Program-made: the position numbers and the translations under genes
Shown: in pieces, positions 51,936 through 60,006 of the stretch
How positions within the stretch are numbered: position 1 is the first letter of the stretch
Layout of the letters: every line of letters begins with the position of its first letter
Origin: DASVTR01 sp036387475
GTDB taxonomy: Bacteria > Acidobacteriota > Blastocatellia > Pyrinomonadales > Pyrinomonadaceae
DNA length: 64,000 nucleotides
NCBI GenBank assembly: GCA_036387475.1
Contig: DASVTR010000018.1
Location: forward strand, 186,001-250,000
Direction of reading: 5' to 3'
Notes under the pieces: generated by a model
Database searches by the model: none
What the model saw: the letters and a program-made list of their open reading frames with translations, nothing else
What the model was told of the DNA's origin: nothing

Positions 51936-52871
51936 ATGCGCCGACTCGCTTCTTTTTCTCGTCACTCTTTCGGTGTGCGCAATCGCGCGCCGTGGCTCAC
52001 CATGTTCGGCCACACCTTTCATTACTTTCACGAGAATGATCTGTTCACGTCGGCTGCTGCGATGAGCTACTTCGGCCTGCTGACGCTCTTTCCGGCGCTG
52101 CTGCTGCTGCTGGCGCTGAGCAATCAACTGGCGGGCAGTACAGCCTTGCTTTCGAATATGCTGACGCGCGTCGTGCAGGTTTATCCAGGCTCGGCGGAAT
52201 TCCTGCGCGAGACGGTGCGCTCGCTGGCAAGCATCGGGCCGGGCGTTATCATCACCTGCATCATCGTCGTGCTCTGGGCAGGCTCATGGGTCTTCGCCGT
52301 CATCGAGCGTGCGCTCAATCGCATCTGGGGCACGACCTCTCGCGCCTTTTTGCACGGACGCGCGCTCACCCTCGGCATGATCGGCATTGCGGGCCTGCTG
52401 CTCTCGGTCTCCGTGCTGGTCACTTCCCTGCTGGTCTTCTTACAGCAATTGGCCGCGCGTGTTCCGCTCCGGGCGCTTGAGCGCATGACGCTGCTCTCGA
52501 CCGTCACCAGCGCAGTCTGGCAAATCGTCTTTACGCTCCTCAGCATTCTCGTCACCATCACACTCTTTACGCTCATCTATCGTTTTATGCCGAACGCGAA
52601 GGTCAGCCTGCGCGATTGTTTGCCGGGGGCGGTGCTGGGCGGGCTGTTGTGGGAATTGTCAAAATACATTTTCGCTTGGAGCCTGCACTACTTTCATTAC
52701 GATCAGCTTTACGGGTCAGTCGGCGCGGTCGTCGCCGTGATGAGTTGGAGCTACGTGTCGAGCCTCATCCTGCTCTTCGGCGCGCAACTGACGGCGGTCT
52801 TTCACCGCGAGCACCCTGCAGAGCCAGTTCAACCGTCACCGGCGGACGCTGCCATCGCTCCACTGCCGTAA
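51936..52871 (+). CDS. YihY/BrkB family inner membrane protein
   Basis: 311 aa with about six spans. Family signatures: FHENDLFTSAAAMSYFGLLTLFPALLLLLAL, then WAGSWVFAVIERALNRIWGT, PNAKVSLRDCLPGAVLGGLLWEL and YGSVGAVVAVMSWSYVSSLILLFGAQL. The family has been proposed to be transporters or cell-envelope proteins; the function is not established. No Shine-Dalgarno is seen after hairpin E22. Confidence 0.9.
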   Translation: MRRLASFSRHSFGVRNRAPWLTMFGHTFHYFHENDLFTSAAAMSYFGLLTLFPALLLLLALSNQLAGSTALLSNMLTRVVQVYPGSAEFLRETVRSLASIGPGVIITCIIVVLWAGSWVFAVIERALNRIWGTTSRAFLHGRALTLGMIGIAGLLLSVSVLVTSLLVFLQQLAARVPLRALERMTLLSTVTSAVWQIVFTLLSILVTITLFTLIYRFMPNAKVSLRDCLPGAVLGGLLWELSKYIFAWSLHYFHYDQLYGSVGAVVAVMSWSYVSSLILLFGAQLTAVFHREHPAEPVQPSPADAAIAPLP

Positions 52872-52878
52872 AAGATTC

Positions 52879-52993
52879 GAGGGGAAAGGTTAAAGGGGAA
52901 AGGGTCAGGGTATAACCAGAGTGATGACCAGAGTTAAGATAACAAGGCTTCAGCATTTTCCTTTCCCCTCTTCCCCTTTTAACCTTTTCTCCC
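52879..52993. repeat. Heptamer hairpin, GGGGAAA word set (element E23)
   Basis: GGGGAAA, GGTTAAA, GGGGAAA, GGGTCAG on the left; TTTCCTTTCCCCTCTTCCCC on the right with a long centre. Word set unique in the window. It ends about 10 bp before the queA ATG. Confidence 0.85.
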
Positions 52994-53002
52994 TTCGCGT
53001 TT

Positions 53003-54040
53003 ATGCAGATTTCTGATTTTGATTATCAACTGCCGGAAGAGTTAATCGCCCAGCATCCACCCGCGCGAAGAGACGCGGCGCGCATGTTAATCCTCAACCG
53101 CGCCGAAGGAAGCTGGCGTGACAGCCAGTTTCCCGAATTGCCGACATTTGTACGCGAGGGCGATGTGGTCGTGCTCAATAACACACGCGTCTTTCCCGCT
53201 CGACTGGCGGGCGAGAGAGAGCCTTCCGGCGGGCGCGTCGAGCTTTTTCTGCTTAACGAGCGCGAGCCATACATTTGGGAAGCGCTGGCGCGGCCCGCAC
53301 GCAGGTTGCAGCAGGGCGCGCGCGTACGATTCGGCGCGGGCCGCCTGCGAGCTGAAGTGCTTGAAGTTTTAGACGAGGGGCGTCGCCTGCTGCGCTTTGA
53401 TGCGGACGAATCATTCGAGGCGCTGCTCGAAGAGTTGGGCCAAACGCCGCTGCCGCCCTACATCAAGCGTGAGAGAGAAGATTTTCAGTCAGACCGCGAG
53501 CGCTATCAAACCGTCTATGCGCGCGAGCGCGGAGCGATTGCCGCCCCGACCGCCGGTCTGCATTTCACGCCGCAGGTGCTCGCAGAGTTAAGAGCGCGCG
53601 GCGCGCAGGTCGTGGAAATTACTCTGCACGTCGGCTACGGCACATTCGAGCCAGTGCGCGCCGATGATCTGAAGCATCACACGGTCAGGCCGGAGCGCTC
53701 AATCATCACAGAAGAGACGGCATTGATTATCAATCAGGCACGCTCGCGCGGCGGGCGCATACTGGCTATTGGCACAACTACCACTCGCGCCTTAGAATCA
53801 GCCGTGAGCGAAGAGGGACGCGTTGAGGCTGGCACGCGGCTGGCGCAATTGACCATCACGCCCGGCTACAGATTTCGCGTGGTGGATGCGCTCTTAACTA
53901 ACTTTCATCTGCCGCGCTCGTCCCTGCTGGTTTTAGTTTCCAGCTTCGCCGGACGCGACCTGGTTCTCGCCGCTTATCGTCACGCAGTAGCCGCCCGTTA
54001 TCGTTTTTACAGCTACGGCGATTGCATGTTAATAATATGA
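53003..54040 (+). CDS. queA: S-adenosylmethionine:tRNA ribosyltransferase-isomerase
   Basis: 345 aa. It transfers the ribose of SAM to 7-aminomethyl-7-deazaguanine in tRNA to form epoxyqueuosine. Seen: FDYQLPEELIAQHPPARRDAARML, VVVLNNTRVFPARL, QTPLPPYIKRE, ERGAIAAPTAGLHFT, VGYGTFEPVRADDLKHH, GTTTTRALES, and the end TNFHLPRSSLLVLVSSFAGRDL. tgt and other queuosine genes are not nearby. Confidence 0.98.
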   Translation: MQISDFDYQLPEELIAQHPPARRDAARMLILNRAEGSWRDSQFPELPTFVREGDVVVLNNTRVFPARLAGEREPSGGRVELFLLNEREPYIWEALARPARRLQQGARVRFGAGRLRAEVLEVLDEGRRLLRFDADESFEALLEELGQTPLPPYIKREREDFQSDRERYQTVYARERGAIAAPTAGLHFTPQVLAELRARGAQVVEITLHVGYGTFEPVRADDLKHHTVRPERSIITEETALIINQARSRGGRILAIGTTTTRALESAVSEEGRVEAGTRLAQLTITPGYRFRVVDALLTNFHLPRSSLLVLVSSFAGRDLVLAAYRHAVAARYRFYSYGDCMLII

Positions 54041-54043
54041 GTA

Positions 54044-54107
54044 ATCAGTTTTCAGTTTTCAGTAGTTAGCTTTTGCTCTTAACTGAAAACTGAAAACTGA
54101 AAACTGG
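54044..54107. repeat. Heptamer hairpin, CTGAAAA word set (element E24)
   Basis: CAGTTTT, CAGTTTT, CAG and CTGAAAA, CTGAAAA, CTGAAAA, CTG form the arms with centre TAGTTAGCTTTTGCTCTTAA. It fills the gap from the queA stop to 4 bp before the next ATG. Confidence 0.92.
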
Positions 54108-54110
54108 TTT

Positions 54111-54671
54111 ATGGCTGTTCTAAAGAAAATTCGCGCGCGATGGTGGTCGCAAGGAGAGGAGGCGGGGGAGGACGCAACGCCGGTCGACGTTGGGGCGCAA
54201 GAGTCTACACTGATTCAGATTCGCTACGACGTGCGGCCCATGACCGTCTCGCATCTGGACGAATGCTGGCGACTCGATCAGCGTTGCTTCGTTGACGGTG
54301 AAGCCTACAGCCGCGACACCTTCGAGTATCTGCTGACCGCGCCGGAATCGGTTTCTTATCGCGCGGTGACGCAGGGCGGAGTGATGGTCGGTTTCATCGT
54401 CGGCCTCGTCGAGCCGGATCACACGGGACACGTGACAACGCTCGGCGTCGCGCCGGAGCATCGCCGCCGCCGCATCGCCGAACGAATGCTATTGAAGGTC
54501 GAAGACGGCTTTCGTCGCCGCGACGTGCGAATCATTCGCCTCGAAGTCCGCTCGGTCAACTCAGGCGCGCAAGCCCTCTACCGCAACCTCGGCTACATCG
54601 TCACGCAACGCCTGCCGCGCTACTACTCAAACGGCGGCGACGGCTTGTTGATGGTCAAGTCGCTCGATTAA
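54111..54671 (+). CDS. GNAT acetyltransferase (RimI-like)
   Basis: 186 aa. A basic, Gly-rich N-terminal 35 residues precede the GNAT domain: YDVRPMTVSHLDECWRLDQR, MVGFIVGLVEPDHTGHVTTL, acetyl-CoA loop GVAPEHRRRRIAERML (R/Q-x-x-G/A variant) and SVNSGAQALYRNLGYIVTQRL. The arrangement is that of RimI, which acetylates N-termini, but the substrate is not certain. It follows queA and converges with mglA. Confidence 0.85.
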   Translation: MAVLKKIRARWWSQGEEAGEDATPVDVGAQESTLIQIRYDVRPMTVSHLDECWRLDQRCFVDGEAYSRDTFEYLLTAPESVSYRAVTQGGVMVGFIVGLVEPDHTGHVTTLGVAPEHRRRRIAERMLLKVEDGFRRRDVRIIRLEVRSVNSGAQALYRNLGYIVTQRLPRYYSNGGDGLLMVKSLD

Positions 54672-54675
54672 ATTT

Positions 54676-54751
54676 CAATAGTCTAAAATCCAATGTCCAA
54701 AGTCTAGAATATAAGTTCTAGACTTTGGACATTGGATTTTAGACTTTCGAC
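54676..54751. repeat. Perfect 30-bp heptamer hairpin, TCCAAAG word set (element E25)
   Basis: TCTAAAA, TCCAATG, TCCAAAG, TCTAGAA at 54680-54709 pair exactly with 54716-54745 across a 6-nt loop (TATAAG). It lies between the convergent GNAT and mglA stop codons, where it could terminate both. Confidence 0.95.
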
Positions 54752-54758
54752 TATTCCT

Positions 54759-55343
54759 TTAGCTCTTACGCAATTCGGTCAAGACCTGCTTGGCGACGGC
54801 CTTGAGGGTATCGAAGACGCCGACGCCCGTTGCGGCGACAGCCTCCACGACAGGCTCGTCTTTGCGATGCAGTTCGGCAGCCATGTCTTCGACGGGGACG
54901 ACGTTTGGCAAATCCCGCTTGTTGAGTTGCAGGACGTAGGGCAGGTTCATCAATTCGTAGCCCTGCGTGTGCAAATTCTCTTCCAGATTGTAGAGCGATT
55001 CGATGTTGGCATCCATGCGCTCTTCCTGTGAATCGGCGACGAAGACCACTCCGTCAACACCCTTTAGAATCAGCTTGCGCGAAGCATCGTAAAAGACCTG
55101 TCCGGGCACTGTGTAAAGATGAAAGCGCGTCTTAAAGCCGCGCACAGTGCCAAGTTCCAACGGCATGAAATCGAAAAAGAGCGTGCGGTCTGTCTCCGTC
55201 GCCAAGCTAATGAGCTTGCCTTTGGACTGCGGCGCGGTCGAATCGAAGATGTACTGCAAATTCGTCGTCTTGCCGCACAAGCCCGGCCCGTAGTACACAA
55301 TCTTGCAGTTGATTTCGCGAGAAGCGTAATTGATGAATGTCAT
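54759..55343 (-). CDS. mglA: Ras-like GTPase MglA
   Basis: 194 aa from MTFINYASREI. Polarity GTPase. Seen: P-loop VYYGPGLCGKTTNLQYIF, switch region SLATETDRTLFFDFMPLEL, TVPGQVFYDASR (PGQ in place of DxxG, as in the MglA group), LNKRDLPN for guanine recognition, and the C-terminal helix. In Myxococcus MglA sets the cell pole for motility, with MglB as its GAP. mglB lies directly upstream here. Confidence 0.93.
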   Translation of the reverse strand: MTFINYASREINCKIVYYGPGLCGKTTNLQYIFDSTAPQSKGKLISLATETDRTLFFDFMPLELGTVRGFKTRFHLYTVPGQVFYDASRKLILKGVDGVVFVADSQEERMDANIESLYNLEENLHTQGYELMNLPYVLQLNKRDLPNVVPVEDMAAELHRKDEPVVEAVAATGVGVFDTLKAVAKQVLTELRKS

Positions 55344-55432
55344 GGATAAATCAAGTGACAGGTAACGTGTGACAACATGATGGGGCAGCACCAAAGACAA
55401 GCTTCTTGCCGTCTATCAATTGTCATCTGAGA

Positions 55433-55915
55433 CTAACTGAATAAACTGTCTATATCTTCGTCCGTAATTTCCGCGAACAGCGAATTTTCGTCCTCTGACT
55501 TCTCTTTCGACTCGCGTATTACTTCCTCGAAAATAGCTGCCAACTCGCGCGACGATTGCTTGGCGCGTAGTTTCACCAGGCCGAGGCTCGAACGCTCGTC
55601 GAAAATCACGACCAGTAGCACGCGCCCGATGATGCAGATATAAATGCTTTCCCGCTCGCCTTCATGTGAAAGGGTCGGGAATTCCTTTTCACCGATTAAC
55701 TGTGCCATCCCGCCCGTGGTCGCCACGTTTCCGGCGGCGAGCGAGGCAAGGCTGGTCGTGTCCAGATTCCCGACCTCGCCATGGACGGCTATCTGCTGCC
55801 CGTCTTTGTCAATGAGCAAAGCCACACGCGACGCGGAATCCAGACGCAGTTTAGCCAGCACCGCCTTAATCTGGTGGTAATGCTGCTCGCGCATTACGAT
55901 TGGAGTGTCTGCCAT
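55433..55915 (-). CDS. mglB: Roadblock/LC7 domain protein MglB
   Basis: 160 aa. Roadblock domain at about 12-128: helix (QIKAVLAKLRLDSASRVALL), strand-turn (LIDKDGQQIAVHGEVGNLD), TTSLASLAAGNVATTGGMAQLIG, YICIIGRVLLVVIFDERSSLGLVKL. The C-terminus is acidic (KSEDENSLFAEITDEDIDSLF). MglB dimers activate GTP hydrolysis by MglA, the next gene, which starts 90 bp downstream. Confidence 0.9.
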   Translation of the reverse strand: MADTPIVMREQHYHQIKAVLAKLRLDSASRVALLIDKDGQQIAVHGEVGNLDTTSLASLAAGNVATTGGMAQLIGEKEFPTLSHEGERESIYICIIGRVLLVVIFDERSSLGLVKLRAKQSSRELAAIFEEVIRESKEKSEDENSLFAEITDEDIDSLFS

Positions 55916-56293
55916 TAGTACAGTTCTCTTTTACGGGGTGAAACAGGCGAGGCGGGAGGCTTCAGCGCGGCTGCCTTAAAATGGTCGCTTTGGTAACTAA
56001 CCCAAAGATTCAGAAGACTTTCGCCCGTCCGCACAATCAAGCGCGTGGTCGCCAGCCTACCTGTGTGGCAAGAGGCCGCAACCACAAAAACCACTCTAAC
56101 ACGCCGGACAAAGTGACTTCAAGTGTTTTTCCATGTTTATTTTCAGCCACCCAAGGTTCAACCGAAAGCTCCGTCAATCCCCGCAAACCCTCTTATCTCG
56201 TTGATTTAGCAGCCAAGCTGTGTTAAGCTTTGGCCCGTATCTGGCTGCTCTGCTTTCGAGTCGGGCGGCTTCTTGTAAACCCAGGTGCTTCGC
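55916..56293. other. Divergent intergenic gap
   Basis: 378 bp between mglB (-) and the Lys-rich gene (+). It has no reading frame worth calling, no word hairpin and no clear RNA gene. It must hold the two divergent promoters, but no convincing hexamer pair stands out. Confidence 0.4.
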
Positions 56294-57289
56294 ATGAGCG
56301 ATCCCGTAATCAAGGGCGTGAAACGATCCCCTTCCCGCCCCGCCTCGCGTCACAGTTCAAACACGTCTTCTGCTAAGAATCGAGGAAGTGCAGGCAAGAC
56401 GGCAACTCCGCAGCCTTTGAAAAAACGCTCGGCGGCGGATAAAGCCCCCGCGCGTAAAGCGACGAAGACGACTGCCAAGTCGCCCGCGATTGCTGCTGCC
56501 AAAAACAAGGGCGCGAAGCCTGCGAAAAGCACTCCGGCCAAGAAATCCGTTAAAGCTGTAGTACCTAAAGCTGTTTCTACAAAAGCGTCGGCTAAAGCTA
56601 CTAAAGCCAAGTCTAAGCCCGTTCCGTCCAAGAGCAAGTCTGTCACTCGTAAGGCATCACCGGCCACGCCTGCGAAGAAGCACGTCGCTGCTCCTGCGAA
56701 GTCTGCAAAATCTTCTGCAAAAGACCGCCTCAGTAAGGCAACGAAACCTGTGCCGGGGCGAAAGCACGTCACTCCACTGCCGCCCCCCCGTCAACCGACG
56801 CAGGATGAAGCGGCTGCGCTGCGCGCCTTTGAGCGCGCTCATAAGGAATTCGTGCGCGGTCACTTTGGCGAGGCGCGGCAATTGTTTCGCGCTTTAGTAG
56901 AAAAGCATGCGGGCGTTTCGGAAGTGACAGCGCGTGCGCGCACCTATCTGACCATTGCCGAATCACGCCTGCGCGCTGAGCCATCGCTACCGCGCGATGC
57001 CGATTCGCTCTACGACCGTGGCGTCATAGAGTTGAACAGGGGCGATTACGTGGCGGCGCAGGAATTATTCGAGCGCGCACTCAAGCGTGAACCCTCAGCC
57101 GCGCATATTCATTACGGTCTGGCGGCCACGCGCTCACGGCTCGGCTCTATTGACTCGGCGCTCGAATCGCTACACAGGGCGCTGGAAATTCAACCCAACC
57201 TGCGCATACGCGCACAGCACGATCAGGATTTGACCGCGCTCCGAAACGACCCTGAATTCGAGCGGCTGGTCTTCGCCCCACGTTTCTGA
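56294..57289 (+). CDS. Histone-H1-like Lys/Ala-rich protein with TPR domain
   Basis: 331 aa from the ATG at 56294; a GTG three codons upstream is in frame. Residues 1-160 are Lys/Ala/Ser/Pro-rich (KSVKAVVPKAVSTKASAKAT), similar in composition to bacterial H1-like DNA-compacting tails. Residues about 170-331 hold helical repeats (AAALRAFERAHKEFVRGHFG, then TPR-like LYDRGVIELNRGDYVAAQEL and HYGLAATRSRLGSIDSAL). The fusion may tie protein interaction to nucleic-acid binding; this is inference. Confidence 0.78.
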   Translation: MSDPVIKGVKRSPSRPASRHSSNTSSAKNRGSAGKTATPQPLKKRSAADKAPARKATKTTAKSPAIAAAKNKGAKPAKSTPAKKSVKAVVPKAVSTKASAKATKAKSKPVPSKSKSVTRKASPATPAKKHVAAPAKSAKSSAKDRLSKATKPVPGRKHVTPLPPPRQPTQDEAAALRAFERAHKEFVRGHFGEARQLFRALVEKHAGVSEVTARARTYLTIAESRLRAEPSLPRDADSLYDRGVIELNRGDYVAAQELFERALKREPSAAHIHYGLAATRSRLGSIDSALESLHRALEIQPNLRIRAQHDQDLTALRNDPEFERLVFAPRF

Positions 57290-57428
57290 CGCTCACACCC
57301 GCTGGCAGTGGACGACCATTTACTGCCTGTTCCCAAATCAAACGTTTCAATGACCGCATCTTTTTAGGTATCATCGAGAGCGTTGGCGTGTGACAGAGCG
57401 CCAGCCTGCGAAGGAGATTGCCCGCGAG

Positions 57429-58466
57429 ATGTCTGCCGCGCAAACGAATCAAGGCTTAAAGCTCGTCGCCATCGGCGGCGGCACGGGACTCTCGACGCTG
57501 CTGGCCGGGTTGAAGCTTCTGGTCGGCGCAAGCGTCGGCGACGGCGTATGGCTCGATACGCTTTCGGCCATCGTTACTGTTTCGGATGACGGCGGCAGTT
57601 CCGGTCGCTTGCGTGAAGAGTTGCAGATGCTTCCGCCCGGCGACATACGCAACTGCATGGTCGCTCTGTCAGAGGATTCCACGCTGCTCTCGCGTCTCTT
57701 TCGTTATCGCTTTCGTGGCGACGGCGAACTTGGCGGCCATAGCTTCGGCAATCTCTTTCTCGCCGCGTTGACGGAAGTGACCGGAGATTTCGTCGAAGCC
57801 GTGCGGCTTTCGTCAGAAGTCCTCGCCAGCAAGGGACGCATTTATCCGGCGACGATCAACGACATACGGCTTGTCGCAGAGTTGGAAGACGGCAGCGAAG
57901 TCAAAGGTGAGACGCAGATTACGGCGTCAAAAGCGCCGATTCGCCGTCTGCGTCTTGAGCCGGAACAGTGTCTGCCGCTACCCGAAGCGCTCGCCGCCAT
58001 CCGCTCTGCCGACGCCATCACCATTGGCCCAGGCTCGCTTTACACGAGCATCCTGCCAAACCTGCTGGTAGCGCGTGTCGCCGAAGCCATCGGCAGCTCA
58101 CGTGCCGTCAAGATTTTCATTTGCAACCTGATGACGCAGCCGGGCGAAACCGATGGTTATACGGCGCGGCAGCACCTTGAAGCCGTCAAGAAGTACGCGC
58201 CGCAGATTTCCTTCGATTACGTCATCGCCAATAATCGGCCCGTCAGCGAAGAGCAGGCCGCGCTGTATGCTGCGGACGGTGCTTACCAGATTGGGATGCA
58301 GGATCACATGCTCGAAAAAGAGTACGGCGCGGAGACGGAAGTGATTCGCGCGGATTTGTTGGACGAAGGCGAGAAGGTGCGGCACAGCCCTGAGAAGCTG
58401 GCGCGTGTTATAGTTGCTTGCTGTGAGCAGGCGCGCACGCGTCCCGCCACCGCAATACGGCTTTAG
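57429..58466 (+). CDS. yvcK: Gluconeogenesis factor YvcK / CofD-like UDP-sugar-binding protein
   Basis: 345 aa from MSAAQTNQG (AAGGAG upstream, spacing 12-13); a GTG 13 codons upstream is possible. CofD/YvcK fold: VAIGGGTGLSTLLAGLKLL, TVSDDGGSSGRLREEL, PPGDIRNCMVALSE, FGNLFLAALTEVTGDF, ITIGPGSLYTSILPNLLV. In Bacillus and mycobacteria YvcK binds UDP-GlcNAc and steers carbon into cell-wall synthesis. glmU starts 10 bp after it and glmS follows, which supports that role. Confidence 0.93.
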   Translation: MSAAQTNQGLKLVAIGGGTGLSTLLAGLKLLVGASVGDGVWLDTLSAIVTVSDDGGSSGRLREELQMLPPGDIRNCMVALSEDSTLLSRLFRYRFRGDGELGGHSFGNLFLAALTEVTGDFVEAVRLSSEVLASKGRIYPATINDIRLVAELEDGSEVKGETQITASKAPIRRLRLEPEQCLPLPEALAAIRSADAITIGPGSLYTSILPNLLVARVAEAIGSSRAVKIFICNLMTQPGETDGYTARQHLEAVKKYAPQISFDYVIANNRPVSEEQAALYAADGAYQIGMQDHMLEKEYGAETEVIRADLLDEGEKVRHSPEKLARVIVACCEQARTRPATAIRL

Positions 58467-58475
58467 AACGAGCAT

Positions 58476-59966
58476 ATGGAAAAACAAACCCAGTCCAACA
58501 CCTACGAGACGCCCGCGCCGCTCGACGTGCTGATTCTCGCCGCAGGACTAGGCACGCGCATGCGCTCGCAGACGGCCAAAGTGCTGCATAAGCTCGACGG
58601 TCGTCCGCTCGTCGCGCACGTCTGCCGCGCTGCGGCTGCGCTCAGCCCGCGTTCCATCTACGTCATCGTCGGCCACCAGGCGGAAGCGGTCGCGGCGGCT
58701 GTTGGCGAGGAGTTGGGCGACGGCGGCGCTACCTACGTGAAGCAACGTGAGCAACGCGGAACGGGCGATGCCGTCATGGCCGCGCGCGACCATTTGCTCA
58801 ACGCCAGTTCCACCCTGCTGACACTCTACGGCGATCTGCCTCTGGTGCGGGCAGAAACCTTAGGCGCGCTCGTTCACCAGCACCGCACACATCGTGGTCG
58901 CGGCGCGGCCTGCACGATGTTGACCGTCCGTCTCGAAGACCCGACCGGCTACGGTCGCATCATCCGCGATGAAGACGGGCGCTTTCAAAAGATAGTCGAA
59001 CAAAAGGACGCGACCGCCGAAGAGCGGCAAATCAAAGAGATTAACGCTGGCATCTATTGCTTTGAAACACGCGCGCTGTTTGACGCGCTGGCACGCGTGC
59101 AGCCAGCCAACGCACAGGGCGAATATTACCTGACGGACGTGCCCGGCATCTTGCGCGCAGACGGCGAAGACGTGGGCATCTACCAGCACACGGACGCGCG
59201 CGAAGTCTCCGGCATCAACACTCGCGTTGAACTCGCAGAGTTTGAAAATCTGCTGCGCCGCCGCACGCTCCGCCGTTTAATGCTCGATAGCGGCGTGACC
59301 TTCATAGACCCTTCGCACACCTACGTCAGCACAGACGCGCAGATTGGCCGCGACTGCGTTGTTTACCCGGACGTACACATCGAAGGCAAGACTGTGATTG
59401 GCGACGAATGCGAAATCCGCTCCGGCACGCGCATTACCAACTCGCGTATCGGCAACGGCGTGACCATTAAGGATCACTGCGTCATCGTTGACAGTGAAGT
59501 GGCGGATGGATGTTCAATCGGCCCGTTTGCGCACCTGCGTATGAACTCACAATTGGAAGAGCAGGCGGCAATCGGCAATTTCGTCGAGATGAAAAAATCA
59601 CGGCTCGGTCGCGGTTCAAAGTCTATGCACCTGACATACCTGGGCGATGCGACCGTTGGCGAAAAGACGAATATCGGCGCGGGCACTGTGACCTGCAACT
59701 ACGACGGACAGAACAAACACCAGACCGTCATCGAAGACGAAGTGAAGATTGGCTCGGACACAATGCTCGTCGCGCCCGTGCGCGTCGGTCGCGGCTCTGT
59801 GACGGCGGCGGGCGCTGTTGTGACGAAGGATGTGCCGCCCGACACCCTTGTCGCGGGCGTCCCTGCATCAATCAAGAAGCGCATCAATAAATCCGCCGAT
59901 AGTGAAGCAGAGAAGAAAGAGGCGCAGGACGATAAAGCGGCAAGCGTCGCTGATGCTTCGGTGTAA
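58476..59966 (+). CDS. glmU: Bifunctional GlcNAc-1-P uridyltransferase / GlcN-1-P acetyltransferase
   Basis: 496 aa. N-domain: LILAAGLGTRMRSQTAKVLH, then QREQRGTGDAVMAARDHL and LYGDLPLVRAETL (Mg-binding DLP). C-domain: left-handed beta helix with hexapeptides (IGRDCVVYPDVHIEGKTVIG), HLTYLGDATVGEKTNIGAGTVTCNYDG, and an acetyl-CoA site near GSVTAAGAVVTKDVP. Makes UDP-GlcNAc. A charged tail of about 20 residues is extra. glmS follows by 40 bp; glmM is not present. Confidence 0.97.
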   Translation: MEKQTQSNTYETPAPLDVLILAAGLGTRMRSQTAKVLHKLDGRPLVAHVCRAAAALSPRSIYVIVGHQAEAVAAAVGEELGDGGATYVKQREQRGTGDAVMAARDHLLNASSTLLTLYGDLPLVRAETLGALVHQHRTHRGRGAACTMLTVRLEDPTGYGRIIRDEDGRFQKIVEQKDATAEERQIKEINAGIYCFETRALFDALARVQPANAQGEYYLTDVPGILRADGEDVGIYQHTDAREVSGINTRVELAEFENLLRRRTLRRLMLDSGVTFIDPSHTYVSTDAQIGRDCVVYPDVHIEGKTVIGDECEIRSGTRITNSRIGNGVTIKDHCVIVDSEVADGCSIGPFAHLRMNSQLEEQAAIGNFVEMKKSRLGRGSKSMHLTYLGDATVGEKTNIGAGTVTCNYDGQNKHQTVIEDEVKIGSDTMLVAPVRVGRGSVTAAGAVVTKDVPPDTLVAGVPASIKKRINKSADSEAEKKEAQDDKAASVADASV

Positions 59967-60006
59967 TCAGGAACAAAGAGAAAGTTGGACTTAGAGGAAA
60001 GCTTTT

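Noticed and set aside
59967..60006. glmS ribozyme before glmS
   Set aside because: The glmU-glmS gap is only 40 bp, far too small for the ribozyme, and the core is absent.
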